DNA of 64,000 nt from Betaproteobacteria bacterium (GTDB lineage: Bacteria; Pseudomonadota; Gammaproteobacteria; Burkholderiales; Casimicrobiaceae), in contig JADKKQ010000001.1 of NCBI GenBank assembly GCA_016720425.1, forward strand, positions 558,001-622,000. Direction: 5' to 3'. Of this stretch, positions 8,129 through 17,670 are shown piece by piece; the stretch's first letter is position 1, and each line of letters begins with the position of its first letter. Position numbers and translations under genes: made by a program. Under the pieces are notes generated by a model. The model was not told where the DNA came from and made no database searches. It saw only the letters and a program-made list of their open reading frames with translations.

Positions 8129-8764
8129 TCAGCTATCCCGCGCTCGCCGCGCTTCGGCGGCGACGAACGCCCGGGTGAGCGCCGCGAGCTCGCGATAGAA
8201 GCCCGTCCCGGCACCGCGCTCGGCCGCGGCGGTGAACGGCGCGATCCAGGCCCCGAGGTGCGCGGCGAGAAAGCGCTGGCGCAGCGTGGTCGTCGCCATC
8301 AGCGCGTCGACGTCGCCGTCGCGGTGCGCCTCGTTCTCGCGATACAGCAGCAGATACAGGAACTCGAGCTCGGCGGCGACGTGATCGGGCAGCTCGCGAA
8401 AGCCCTCGTCGAGGTCGAAGCCGCCTTCGCGGTACAGGCTCAGCACGTCCATCGTCGAGTCCTGCATCAGCGTGGCTTCGCCACTCATCCAAACCGAGCC
8501 GTAGGGCTTCGCCAGCGCGTTGACCGGGCCGAGGAAGAGCCGCGTGTAGTCGACCAGCAGCGTTTCGGGGTCGGTGCTCGCGAACGCCTCGCCCAGCCGC
8601 CTCGTGCGGTCGGCGAAGTCGGGATCGAGCCGCCGTGCGGCATCGTGCATGGAGTCGAACAACTTCTCCTCGGCGAACTCGGGGCCGGGCTCGTAGTGAC
8701 ACGCAGCGAGGAAACGACAGAGGTTCGCGCGCGCGGCAGCCTGCTCGGGATCGTGATCGGACAT
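8129..8764 (-). CDS. TorD/DmsD-type redox-enzyme chaperone
   Basis: A 211-residue cytoplasmic chaperone of the TorD/NarJ family, which holds molybdopterin reductase subunits until cofactor insertion and Tat export. It is predicted all-helical, with YTRLFLGPVNALAKPYGSVW near residue 85 and FRELPDHVAAELEFLYLLL near 130, which match the family's FxxxxxxPxxxPYxSxY and PDHxxxELxFM patterns. The ATG at 8764 begins MSDHDPEQ. It follows the ferredoxin subunit by 65 bp and presumably serves the Tat-dependent catalytic subunit two genes upstream. Confidence 0.87.
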   Translation of the reverse strand: MSDHDPEQAAARANLCRFLAACHYEPGPEFAEEKLFDSMHDAARRLDPDFADRTRRLGEAFASTDPETLLVDYTRLFLGPVNALAKPYGSVWMSGEATLMQDSTMDVLSLYREGGFDLDEGFRELPDHVAAELEFLYLLLYRENEAHRDGDVDALMATTTLRQRFLAAHLGAWIAPFTAAAERGAGTGFYRELAALTRAFVAAEARRARDS

Positions 8765-8829
8765 CCGGGCTCCTGGAACGAAATGGGGGCGGTCGCCCGC
8801 CCCCGAAGTCTGGCCTTGCATGGGCCCCG

Positions 8830-9600
8830 TCAGGCTCGGGTCGCGTACTTGCCGACGTAGTGGACGTTCGGCTTGGTGCCTGCCTCCTCCTTGATCCGGA
8901 ACGACTTCTGCGCCTTCAGCACCTTGGCGATGGCCGAGTTCGCATCGTCCTGGTCGCCGAAGATCCGCGCCTGGGACGGGCAGACCTCGACGCAGGCCGG
9001 CTGCAGCCCCTGGCTGGTGCGGTGATGGCAGAACGTGCACTTCTCGACGACCCCGGCTTCGCGGATCGGCTCGACGTCGCCGGCGGCGAACTGGTTCATC
9101 ATCGGCGTGGTCGCCCCCGCTGCCTTGGCGGTCTCCGCGCCGCTGGACGTGCAGCCGGGGATGATCGCCGTCGCGTCGACCCACTGCGGCTGGCTGCTGC
9201 CGCCCTTCGGGTTGTAGCTGATCACGCTGTACGCTTCGCCGTTGTGGCTGGCGTCGGTGAGATTCGCCACGCTGTACGGGCAGGCGTACTGGCACGCCCG
9301 GCAGCCGATGCAATAGTCGTCGTTGTGCATCGTGATGCCGTCCGGCGTCTTGAACATCGCCTTCGGCGTCACCGGGCAGACCTTGACGCAGGGCGCGTCG
9401 GTGCAGTGGTTGCACAGCACCGGCATCACCCAGTGCGTCGTGTTGGGGAACGTCCCCTCGGTCTTCATCACGAAGTCGGCCCAGTTGAAGCTCTGGTCGT
9501 CGGCGCGGGAGCGGGTGTTGTTCTCGGCCTTGCAGGCGAACGCGCAGGCTCCGCAACCCACGCAGCGCTGCAGGTCGATGACCATTCCAAGTCGTGCCAT
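8830..9600 (-). CDS. Four-cluster ferredoxin subunit of a molybdopterin oxidoreductase
   Basis: This is the electron-transfer B subunit paired with the catalytic protein upstream. Of 256 residues, four cysteine groups typical of PhsB/TtrB/ArrB proteins are visible: CVGCGACAFAC near 13, CNHCTDAPCVKVC near 63, CIGCRACQYAC near 97, and CTFCHHR...CVEVC near 190-206. These give four [4Fe-4S] clusters. The ATG at 9600 is preceded by GAGGAG at a good distance; an upstream TTG would overlap that ribosome site. It has no signal peptide and would be exported with the Tat-bearing A subunit. No NrfD-type membrane anchor gene is present next to it. Confidence 0.9.
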   Translation of the reverse strand: MARLGMVIDLQRCVGCGACAFACKAENNTRSRADDQSFNWADFVMKTEGTFPNTTHWVMPVLCNHCTDAPCVKVCPVTPKAMFKTPDGITMHNDDYCIGCRACQYACPYSVANLTDASHNGEAYSVISYNPKGGSSQPQWVDATAIIPGCTSSGAETAKAAGATTPMMNQFAAGDVEPIREAGVVEKCTFCHHRTSQGLQPACVEVCPSQARIFGDQDDANSAIAKVLKAQKSFRIKEEAGTKPNVHYVGKYATRA

Positions 9601-9628
9601 CTTCAATCTCCTCGAGCTGGGTTGGGGG

Positions 9629-12178
9629 TCAGGCCTTCTGGACCCGGACGCCGGTGAAGCCGCCGTTGCGGGCGGTCGATCCGCTCAGCCGGTCGTAGTC
9701 GTCGACCAGGACGTCGTTGTTGCTGCCGCCGTTCGGGATCGCCTTGGCGTAGTCCTTGGCGGCAACACGGCCGTAGGCCCAGTGGCCCTGACCGTAGCAC
9801 TTGGCGACGGTGCCGGGACGCACCCCTTCCACAAGCGAGCTTCACCACCATCGATCCGGCGGAGGACGTGACCTTGACCAGGTCGCCGGTCTTCATCCCC
9901 AGCCTGGCGCCATCGGCGGGGTTCATCTTCAGCACGTCGTCCCACGAGACGTCGCCCGGGTCGACCTTCTTGAACTCCTGGTACCAGGGGAGGTTGGCCG
10001 AACGACCTTCGCGGTTCAGGCGCGACTTGTAGTCGATGAAATCGAACGGGTAGTCGGCGAGGCTGCCGTGGCGTTTCGGGGGTTCGTAGTGCGGGACGAA
10101 GGCCCGATCGCCGCGGGCGACGTAGCCGGTCACGGTCAGGATGTCGTCGGGCGTCGTCTCGTATTTCTTGGCATGCTCGAGCAGCAACTTCGGCGTCTGG
10201 CGCTGTAGAACTCAATCTTCTTGGTGGCCGTCGATCAGACTTTCCGCCCAGCCCTTCTTCAGCGCGTACTTCGCGCCGCTGAAGATACCTTCACGGAATC
10301 GGCCCAGCCTTCCGGATAGCGGCGTCGCCTTCAGCGGTCCTTCGGCATCCAGATCGCAGCACTGGTGATCTTCGCGGCGATCTCGGAGAACTCGAGCGCG
10401 CTGGTCGGCGCTTTGCCGGTCCCAGGGTCCTTGACCTCCTTCGAGTAGTAGTCGAAGAGGTTCGGGAAGCCCTTGGCCTTGAGCTTCTCGGCCAGCAGCC
10501 AGACGACTTCGGTCTCTTCCTGCTTGACGTCCCACAGCCGTTTGACGGCGCCCTGCTGGATCGAGGCGTAACCGACCCCGTTGCCCATGTTGGTGACGAT
10601 CGACCAGCCTTCCGCCGAATTGAAAGTGGCGGGCAGCACGATGTCGGCGAACTGCGTCATCTCCGACGGGTTGGTGACCAGGTGGACGAAGAACGGCACC
10701 TTGGCCATCGCCTTGTCCCAGCGGTCGGCGCCGGTGCAGGAGAAGTTGAAGTTCGACCACGAGGCGATGAACACCTTGACCGCCCCGGGATCCTTCAGCA
10801 TGCCGTTGGCCACGTTGTTGGTGACCACGCCGCTGCCGGGCCGCGCGTTCATCATCGCCGGCATGTCCTTGGCGCCGCGGCCGTCGAGCTTCTTGAACTT
10901 GCCGGCACCCTTGGCGATGTCGTCCAGATACGCGTCGGACTTCGGGAACGCGCCGACGGGCACGCTGCTGCTCTGCCACACGCCGCCCTCGGCGTCGATC
11001 GAGCCCAACAGGCCGTTGAGCGCGTACACCGCCATCGCGGTGTAGGTGCCGCGCGGGTTCATCGCCACGCCGGGCCCCATCCAGACGATCGACTTCGGCG
11101 CCGCCTTGCCCATGGCGCGGGCCACGCGGAGCGTCTGCGCGGCCGGGATCAGCGTTTCCGTCTCGGCCCAGGCAGGGGTCTTGTCCTTGAGTTCCAGGTT
11201 CCACCACTTGACGAGGCCGTGCGTCTCCTTCTCGGCGAAGGCGGCTTCGTCGACCGGCTTGCCGGCGACGAACTGGTTCCTGCCGTCCTTGAAGTCGCCG
11301 ACGAACTCCTTGTTCCACAGCCCTTCGGTCAGCAGCACGTGGGCGAGGGCGCCGGCGAGCGCGCCGTCGGTGCCGGGCTTGATCGGCAGCCACTCCTGCG
11401 CCTTGGCCGCCGAGTTGGACAGCCGCGGGTCGACGGCGACGACCGTCCCGCGCGCCAGGATCTCGTGGAAGCGGTGAATGGTGTTCGGCACCATCCGGTT
11501 GGAGGCCAGCGGATCGCAACCCCAGATCACCAGGCAATTGGTCTTCTCGAGGTCGTAGTCGCGATAGCCGAAGAAGCCCTGGGTGAGGCCCGACCCCATC
11601 TTCTCGGCTTCGGCGCAGATCGCGCTGTGCGAGAAATAGTTGGTGGTGCCGTAGATCTTGGGCAGCGCGCCGTAGAGGAGCTCGGTCGACGTCGGCGAGT
11701 ATCGGCCGCGCATGTAGACGAGCTTGTGCGCCTCGTTGTTCCTGCGCAGTTCGATCATCCGGTCGGCGACGGTGTCGAGCGCCTCGTCCCAGCTGATCGG
11801 CACCCACTTCGGATCGACGCCGCGGCCCTTCTGCGGGTTGGTCCGCTTCATCGGCACCTTGATCCGGTCGGGGTCGTAGACCTGCTGCGGGATCAGGTGG
11901 CCGCGCGGGCACACGTAGCCGTGGTTGGTCTTCGACAGCGGGTTGCCGCGCACGCGCACCGCGCGGCCCTCCTCGACGAAGATCTGGATCGCGCACCACT
12001 GCGTGCAGCCCTGGCAGGTGCTGGCCACCCAGTCGCCCTTGGCCGGCCCCGCCGCCTTCGCCGGGCGCACGGTCATCGCGCTGGTCACCGGTGCCCCCGG
12101 CTGGGTGGCACAGCCGGCGGCCAGCAGGCCGGTGGTCGCCATCGACGCCTGGATGAACGCCCGTCTCGTCAACTTCAT
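9629..12178 (-). CDS. ArrA/ArxA-like molybdopterin oxidoreductase, catalytic subunit (several frameshifts)
   Basis: This is a Tat-exported catalytic subunit of the DMSO-reductase superfamily. The N-terminus has LTRRAFIQASM and a hydrophobic stretch ending in a cysteine. The [4Fe-4S] site is CQGCTQWC plus a distal C in GYVCPRG. KVPMKRTNPQKGRGVDPK and MRGRYS resemble arsenate reductase/arsenite oxidase (ArrA/ArxA) and selenate reductase relatives. The first 615 codons are in one frame. Conserved sequence then continues in other frames: KKIEFYS near 10205, LLLEHAKKYETTPDDIL from 10187, and CYGQGHWAYGR near 9790. At least four indels lie between 10345 and 9830. The full protein would be about 850 residues. 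Substrate (arsenate, arsenite, selenate or a sulfur oxyanion) cannot be read from sequence alone. Confidence 0.82.
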
Positions 12179-12213
12179 CGTCCAGTCTCCTTCACCACGT
12201 TCGAGGTCGAGAT

Positions 12214-12337
12214 CCTGAGAGGCGGAGTCCCGCGCCGAGGCGCGCTCGCGTTGCGTGCTCGCCAGCCCGAGCTGGCGCGCAAGCCCGTCGGACCCCTTCT
12301 GCGCGCGGGCACGCCCGAAATACTCTCAGCCTCTGAG
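12214..12337. repeat. Dispersed CCTGAGAGGC...GCCTCTGAG element, copy 1
   Basis: About 124 bp with inverted ends CCTGAGAGGCGGAG and CTCTCAGCCTCTGAG. A longer copy with the same ends and shared internal blocks (CTCGCCA-GCCCGAGCT, CCTTCTGC-GCGC, CACGCCCGAAA) lies at 41527-41694. It sits just upstream of the reductase gene and contains no coding frame. It looks like a REP or MITE-type non-autonomous element. Confidence 0.6.
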
Positions 12338-12497
12338 CGCCGCGCGGCGTGACATCGCACCCTGACGGTCCATCCCCGAGGATTGCGGCTCGGTGGGGTG
12401 AACCCGCGATCCGTGCTGCGGCACACTATTTCACCTTCCGCTCCCGGCGAGCGGCGCAGGCGATGGCGCAGTGTTCACCCAATCGTGATAGGGCTTT

Positions 12498-12511
12498 TTG
12501 ACGCAAGTCAA
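12498..12511. promoter_or_regulatory. Perfect FNR-type palindrome
   Basis: TTGACGCAAGTCAA is a perfect TTGAC-N4-GTCAA palindrome in the gap between the reductase operon (start 12178, minus) and a methyltransferase (start 12697, plus). It could serve either side and fits anaerobic induction of the reductase. The distance to the reductase start is 320 bp, so a long leader would be needed. Confidence 0.55.
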
Positions 12512-12696
12512 TCGATTCGATGATTCTGGAAGCGTTGCAACGAGCGCCGGTCGGGTGGCGGCCGCGATGTGCCGGCTCGTCTGCCGGCGGCTGCCCGACC
12601 GCGCAGGTAGAATGGGTTCTCCTCCGCTCGCGGCCGCGGGCCGCGTCGAGGGCCATTGCGCCGCCCGACCGCAACCGCGCCGATCGCCTGTCGCCG

Positions 12697-13290
12697 ATGA
12701 ACACCCCCCGCACCGTCGACTTCTTCGACCGGCAGTTCCGCCGCCAGATCGACGCGGGGGAATTCGCGCTCAACCCCTTCGAGGCGAGGGCCTTGCCGCA
12801 TCTGCGCGGCCGCGTGCTCGACCTCGGCTGCGGACTGGGGAATCTCGCCCTGGCTGCGGCCCGGCGCGGCTGCGAGGTCACCGCGCTGGACGCCAGCCCG
12901 GCGGCGATCGCCCGGCTGCAGGCGGTCGCGCGGCGCGAGGCGCTGGCACTGGTCGCGGCGGAGGCGGACTTCGACCGCTACCGCATCGTGGCGGACTACG
13001 ACACCGTCGTGGCGATCGGGCTGTTCATGTTCTTTCCGCGACCGCGGTCGGTGGCGCTGCTCGACGACGCACTCGCGCACGTGGCGCCGAATGGCACGCT
13101 GATCGTCAACGTGCTGATCGAGGGGACGACCTATCTCGACATGTTCGAGCCGGGGCGCTACACGCTGTTCGGCGAGGACGAAGTCGCGGCGCGTTGCGCC
13201 GGATGGCGCATCCTCGAATCCCGCCACGACACGTTCGACGCACCGGGGGCGACCGTCAAGCGCTTCGCGACCGTCATCGCCGGGCGCTGA
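12697..13290 (+). CDS. TehB-like SAM-dependent methyltransferase
   Basis: A 197-residue class I methyltransferase. SAM-binding motif I is VLDLGCGLGNLAL near residue 34, with an acidic end to strand 2 at ALDASP near 57. The N-terminus (DFFDRQFRRQI) and overall pattern resemble TehB-type enzymes linked to tellurite resistance and chalcogen or metalloid methylation, though many relatives are uncharacterised. The ATG at 12697 is preferred over longer in-frame starts because upstream codons read as non-conserved sequence. It is divergent from the reductase operon with an FNR-type box between, and convergent with the DsbA-like gene 7 bp away. Confidence 0.75.
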   Translation: MNTPRTVDFFDRQFRRQIDAGEFALNPFEARALPHLRGRVLDLGCGLGNLALAAARRGCEVTALDASPAAIARLQAVARREALALVAAEADFDRYRIVADYDTVVAIGLFMFFPRPRSVALLDDALAHVAPNGTLIVNVLIEGTTYLDMFEPGRYTLFGEDEVAARCAGWRILESRHDTFDAPGATVKRFATVIAGR

Positions 13291-13296
13291 CGGTGT

Positions 13297-13950
13297 TCAG
13301 CGGTAGGCGGTCTGCACCGCGTCGCCGACCAGCCGCTGCAGCTGCGCCAGGCCGAAGTCCGGCAGCGGGCGGCCGTTGACGAAGTACTCCGGCGTCATCG
13401 TGACGTCGAGCGCCTTGGCATCGCTGCGGTCGCGCTCGAGGTTGCGGGCCACGTCGGGCGAATTCATGTCGGCCCGCAGCTGCGCGAGATCGAGGCCGGT
13501 GCCGCCGAGCAGGTCCCAGACCCGTTCCGGACGCGCGACGTGATTGGCGACCCACTGCGACTGGTGGGCGAGCACGGCCTCGAGCGTCGGCCAGTACTTG
13601 CCCTGCTTGCGGCTGGCTTCCAGCATCCGCACCACGTCGAGCGAGCCGTTGTGCAGCGGCAGGTGGCGCACCGAGAGCCGGATGCGGTCCGGATGGGCGG
13701 CCATCATCCTCTTGACCTGCGGATAGAACTCGGCGCAGGTTTCGCAGGCGGGGTCGAGGAACTCGACGATGTGCACCTTGGCGTCCGCGCTGCCGAGCGA
13801 CGGCGAGTGCGCGCTGGCGAGCGCCGCCTCGTTCTGGCCGATCACCTTGGCCCAGCGCTGGATGCGCTCGCTCTTGTACAGCAGGCTCCCGCCGGCGAAG
13901 GCCAGCAGCAGGACCACCGCCGAAGCGGCGAACAGCGTCTTGCGGTTCAT
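13297..13950 (-). CDS. DsbA-like thioredoxin-fold oxidoreductase
   Basis: A 217-residue exported thiol oxidase or isomerase. Residues 5-24 are a hydrophobic signal or anchor. The active site is CETC in DPACETCAEFYPQ, followed by the long helical insert and a cis-proline segment (TPEYFVNGRPLP) typical of DsbA-like proteins that partner BdbC/DsbB-like membrane proteins. The ATG at 13950 is preceded by AGGAG and overlaps the stop of the dsbB-like gene in an ATGA arrangement once a frameshift there is corrected. The pair is a self-contained disulfide-forming system, downstream of the cus cluster. Confidence 0.85.
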   Translation of the reverse strand: MNRKTLFAASAVVLLLAFAGGSLLYKSERIQRWAKVIGQNEAALASAHSPSLGSADAKVHIVEFLDPACETCAEFYPQVKRMMAAHPDRIRLSVRHLPLHNGSLDVVRMLEASRKQGKYWPTLEAVLAHQSQWVANHVARPERVWDLLGGTGLDLAQLRADMNSPDVARNLERDRSDAKALDVTMTPEYFVNGRPLPDFGLAQLQRLVGDAVQTAYR

Positions 13951-14391
13951 CTCGAACTCCTGAAGTGCGCGGCAACCAGCAGCGCGCCCATGACCGACGA
14001 AAGCGACGAAGGACAGCAACGGGATCGACAGGAAGCCCAGCCACTCGATCTGCACCTCGCGGCACGACACGCCCTGCCGGCAGGGCTGGACGCTCTCCGG
14101 GATCACGCCCCAGACGAGCAGCAGCTGGAACAGCGAGACGACTCCGCCGACGACGAGCAGCGGCAGCGCGTAGCGGACGACCCGGGGATCGAAGGGAAAG
14201 AGCCCCATCGGCAGCAGCAGCACCAGCGGAAAAATGAAGATGCGCTGGTACCAGCACAGCGTGCAGGGCGGCAGCTGCATGACCTCGCTGAAGAACAGCG
14301 CGCCCAGCGTGGCCACGCAGGCGACCAGCCAGCAGCCGAAGACGAGCGTCCAGGCGGTCTCCGACGATGGCGTATTTGCCCTGCGCTCCAA
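13947..14391 (-). CDS. DsbB/BdbC-like quinone thiol oxidoreductase (one-base frameshift)
   Basis: A polytopic protein that would recycle the adjacent DsbA-like protein. About 145 residues, four hydrophobic spans, first redox pair in PPCTLCWYQR, second pair in QPCRQGVSCREV. As sequenced the frame runs on into the DsbA-like gene and looks like a 364-residue fusion. Near 13990 the sense strand reads GGTCATGGGCGCG; dropping one base restores MGALLVAAHFRSSR and a TGA overlapping the dsbA start. A sequencing indel is therefore more likely than a true fusion. Confidence 0.78.
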
Positions 14392-14413
14392 ATCGACTCT
14401 CCTCGCCGCACTC

Positions 14414-14483
14414 TGCAGGAACGGCTTCGGCCGCGAATTCTCCGCCTGCCTGCACCGCCTTCGCGCCTGAAGGCGCTCCTACA
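14414..14483. repeat. REP pair (BIME-like), left of cusA
   Basis: Two REP-like units. The one at 14460-14483 reads TTCGCGCCTGAAGGCGCTCC and ends in TACA; a degenerate unit (GGAACGGCTTCGGCCGCGAA) lies at 14417-14436. The first is the exact reverse complement, over 24 bp, of a unit on the other side of cusA at 17671. The element is between cusA and the dsbB-like gene and could form a hairpin that affects transcript ends. Confidence 0.7.
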
Positions 14484-14530
14484 AAGGCACTGCCATTGGT
14501 GACCGGCGCGGCTGCACAACCGCAGTACCG

Positions 14531-17500
14531 TTACCGCGGCAGCCGCCACCCCTTCACCAGCGCGTAGATCGCCGGGATCACCGCCAGCGTCAGCACCGTC
14601 GACGAGATCATCCCGCCGACCATCGGCGCGGCGATCCGGCTCATCACCTCGGACCCGGTGCCCGTCCCCCACATGATCGGCAGCAGGCCGGCCATGATCG
14701 CGACCACCGTCATCATCTTCGGCCGCACGCGCTCGACTGCGCCCTCCATCACCGCGGCATAGAGGTCGCCGGCCGTGGGGGCGACGCCTTCCGCTGCGCG
14801 CCGGTCGCGGATCCTCTGCCAGGCGTGGTCGAGGTAGATCAGCATCACCACGCCGGTCTCGGCGGCGACGCCGGCCAGCGCGATGAAGCCGACGGCCACC
14901 GCCACCGACAGGTTGTAGCCGAGCCACCACATCAGCCAGACGCCGCCGACCAGCGCGAACGGCACCGACAGCATGACGATCACGGTCTCGGTCAGCCGCC
15001 GGAAATTGAGATAGAGCAGCAGGAAGATGAGCAGCAGCGTCAGCGGCACGACGACCTTCAGCTTCTCCAGCGCGCGCTCCATGTACTCGAACTGGCCGCT
15101 CCAGGCGATGTAGTAGCCGGGAGGAAACCTGACCTGGTCGTTGACCGCCTTGCGCGCGTCGGCCACAAAGCCGCCGATGTCGCGGTCGCGGATGTCGACG
15201 TAGATGTAGGCCGACAGCAGCGCGTTCTCGGTGCGGATCGCCGGTGCGCCCTTGGTGATGCGGATCGACGCCAGCTGGCCGAGCGGCAGCATCGCCCCGT
15301 CCATCGTCGGCACCAGCACGCTGGCCGCGATCTGCTGCGGGTCGGAGCGCAATTCGCGCGGATAGCGGACGCTGACGCCGAAGCGCTCGCGGCCCTCGAC
15401 GGTCGTGGTCACCATCTCCCCGCCGAGCGCCGTGGCGATCACGTCCTGCACATCGCCCACCATCAGCCCGTAGCGCGCCAGCGCCGCCCGGTCGGGCTCG
15501 ATGTCGAGGTAATAGCCGCCGGTGATCCGCTCGGCGAAGGCGCTGGTCGTGCCCGGCACGGCCTTGACCACGGCCTCGATCTCCTTGGCCAGGCGCTCCA
15601 TCTCGTTGAGGTCCTTGCCGAACACCTTGATGCCGATCGGCGTCCGGATGCCGGTCGACAGCATGTCGATCCGGGCCTTGATCGGCATCGTCCAGGCATT
15701 CGACACCCCGGGAATCTGCAGCGCACGGTCGAGCTCGGCGGTGAGCTTGTCGAGGGTCATGCCGGCACGCCACTGGTCCTCGGGCTTCAGGTTGATCACC
15801 GTCTCGAACATCTCCACCGGGGCCGGGTCGGTGGCGGTCTGCGCCCGCCCGGCCTTGCCGTACACCGAGGCGACCTCCGGAAAGCTCTTGATGATCTTGT
15901 TCTGCGTCTGCACCAGCTCGGCGGCCTTGGTGATCGACATCGCCGGCAGCGACGTGGGCATGTAGAACAGCGTGCCCTCGTTCAGCGTCGGCATGAACTC
16001 GCTGCCGAGCTTCGTCGCCGGCCAGGCGGTGGCGCCGAGGACGACCGCGGCGAGCAGGATCGTGACCAGCTTGAAGCGCATCACCGCGGCGATGACGGGA
16101 CGGTAGATCCAGATCAGGAAGCGGTTGACCGGGTTCTTCGCCTCGGGCAGCACGCGGCCGCGGATGAACAGCAGCATCAGCACCGGCACCAGCGTCACCG
16201 ACAGCAGCGCCGCGCCGGCCATGGCGAAGGTCTTGGTCCAGGCCAGCGGCGCGAACAGCCGGCCCTCCTGCGCCTCCAGCGTGAACACCGGCAGGAACGA
16301 CACGGTGATGATCAGCAGCGAGAAGAACAGCGCCGGGCCCACCTCCCGGCAGGCGTCGACGATCGCCCGGGTCCGCGACTCCCCCGGCGCGAGGCGCTCC
16401 AGGTGCTTGTGCGCGTTCTCGATCATCACGATCGCGGCGTCGATCATCGCCCCGATGGCGATCGCGATGCCGCCGAGGCTCATGATGTTGGAGTTCATGC
16501 CCAGGAGGCGCATGGCGATGAAGGCGATGAGTATGCCGACCGGCAGCATCAGGATCGCCACCAGCGCGCTGCGGACGTGCAGCAGGAACACGATGCACAC
16601 CGCGGCGACGATCAGGCTCTCCTCGATCAGCGTGCGCTGCAGCGTGTCGATGGCGCGGTGGATGAGCTCGGAGCGATCGTAGACGGCGACGATCTCGACC
16701 CCCGCCGGCAGGCCGCTGGCGACTTCGGCGATCTTGTCCTTGATGTTCCCGATCACCTCCAGCGCGTTCTGGCCGTAGCGGGCCATCGCGATGCCGGAGA
16801 CGACCTCGCCTTCGCCGTTCAGTTCGGTCACGCCGCGGCGCTCGTCGGGGCCGAGCTCGACGCGCGCGACGTCGCGGATCAGCACTGGCGTGCCCCGGTC
16901 GCTCTTCACCACCAGCGCCTCGATGTCGGCGCGGCCGCGCAGGTAGCCGCGGCCGCGCACCATGTACTCGGCCTCGGCCATCTCGATGACGCGCCCGCCG
17001 ACGTCGCGGTTCGAGTCGCGGATCACCTGCCCGACCCTGGCCAGCGGTATGCCGTAGGCGCGGAGCCGGGTGGGGTCGACGGTGACCTGGTACTGCTGGA
17101 CGAAGCCGCCGACGCTCGCGACCTCGGCGACGCCGGGGGCCTTGGCCAGCTGGTAGCGCAGGTACCAGTCCTGGATGGTCCGCAGCTCGGCCAGCGTGTG
17201 CTGCGCCCCGATCACCGCGTACTGGTAGACCCAGCCCACGCCGGTGGCGTCGGGCCCCAGCTGCGGGGTCACGCCGCGCGGCAGGCGGCCGGCGGCGAAG
17301 TTGAGGTACTCGAGCACGCGCGAGCGCGCCCAGTAGATGTCGGTGCCGTCCTCGAAGATCACGTAGACGAACGACGCGCCGAAGAACGAGAAGCCGCGGA
17401 CGACCTTGGATTTCGGCACCGACAGCATCGCCGTGGTCAGCGGATAGGTGACCTGGTCCTCGACCACCTGCGGCGCCTGGCCCGGGAACTCGGTGTAGAC

Positions 17501-17644
17501 GATCACCTGCACGTCGGAGAGGTCGGGCAGCGCGTCGAGCGGCGTCTTGATGACCGCATAGATGCCCGCCAGCGTGACGAACAGTGTGGCGAGCAGCACC
17601 AGAAAAGCGTTGCGCGCCGACCACTCGATGAGCCTTCCCAGCAC
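14531..17644 (-). CDS. cusA: CusA-type Cu(I)/Ag(I) RND efflux pump
   Basis: This inner-membrane proton antiporter subunit of the CusCBA complex exports monovalent copper and silver. It has 1,037 residues, close to CusA's usual length. HME-RND features are present: the IGAMIDAAIVMIENAHKHLE segment in span 4 and DALPDLSDVQVIV near the N-terminus. Methionines in the positions of the CusA metal relay can be seen in MPTSLPAMSITKA, PVEMFET and IDMLSTG. It ends the cusF-cusC-cusB-cusA operon, 62 bp after cusB. REP units flank it on both sides. Confidence 0.94.
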   Translation of the reverse strand: MLGRLIEWSARNAFLVLLATLFVTLAGIYAVIKTPLDALPDLSDVQVIVYTEFPGQAPQVVEDQVTYPLTTAMLSVPKSKVVRGFSFFGASFVYVIFEDGTDIYWARSRVLEYLNFAAGRLPRGVTPQLGPDATGVGWVYQYAVIGAQHTLAELRTIQDWYLRYQLAKAPGVAEVASVGGFVQQYQVTVDPTRLRAYGIPLARVGQVIRDSNRDVGGRVIEMAEAEYMVRGRGYLRGRADIEALVVKSDRGTPVLIRDVARVELGPDERRGVTELNGEGEVVSGIAMARYGQNALEVIGNIKDKIAEVASGLPAGVEIVAVYDRSELIHRAIDTLQRTLIEESLIVAAVCIVFLLHVRSALVAILMLPVGILIAFIAMRLLGMNSNIMSLGGIAIAIGAMIDAAIVMIENAHKHLERLAPGESRTRAIVDACREVGPALFFSLLIITVSFLPVFTLEAQEGRLFAPLAWTKTFAMAGAALLSVTLVPVLMLLFIRGRVLPEAKNPVNRFLIWIYRPVIAAVMRFKLVTILLAAVVLGATAWPATKLGSEFMPTLNEGTLFYMPTSLPAMSITKAAELVQTQNKIIKSFPEVASVYGKAGRAQTATDPAPVEMFETVINLKPEDQWRAGMTLDKLTAELDRALQIPGVSNAWTMPIKARIDMLSTGIRTPIGIKVFGKDLNEMERLAKEIEAVVKAVPGTTSAFAERITGGYYLDIEPDRAALARYGLMVGDVQDVIATALGGEMVTTTVEGRERFGVSVRYPRELRSDPQQIAASVLVPTMDGAMLPLGQLASIRITKGAPAIRTENALLSAYIYVDIRDRDIGGFVADARKAVNDQVRFPPGYYIAWSGQFEYMERALEKLKVVVPLTLLLIFLLLYLNFRRLTETVIVMLSVPFALVGGVWLMWWLGYNLSVAVAVGFIALAGVAAETGVVMLIYLDHAWQRIRDRRAAEGVAPTAGDLYAAVMEGAVERVRPKMMTVVAIMAGLLPIMWGTGTGSEVMSRIAAPMVGGMISSTVLTLAVIPAIYALVKGWRLPR

Positions 17645-17670
17645 CGTGTTGTTCCCTTCCGGCGCTTCGC

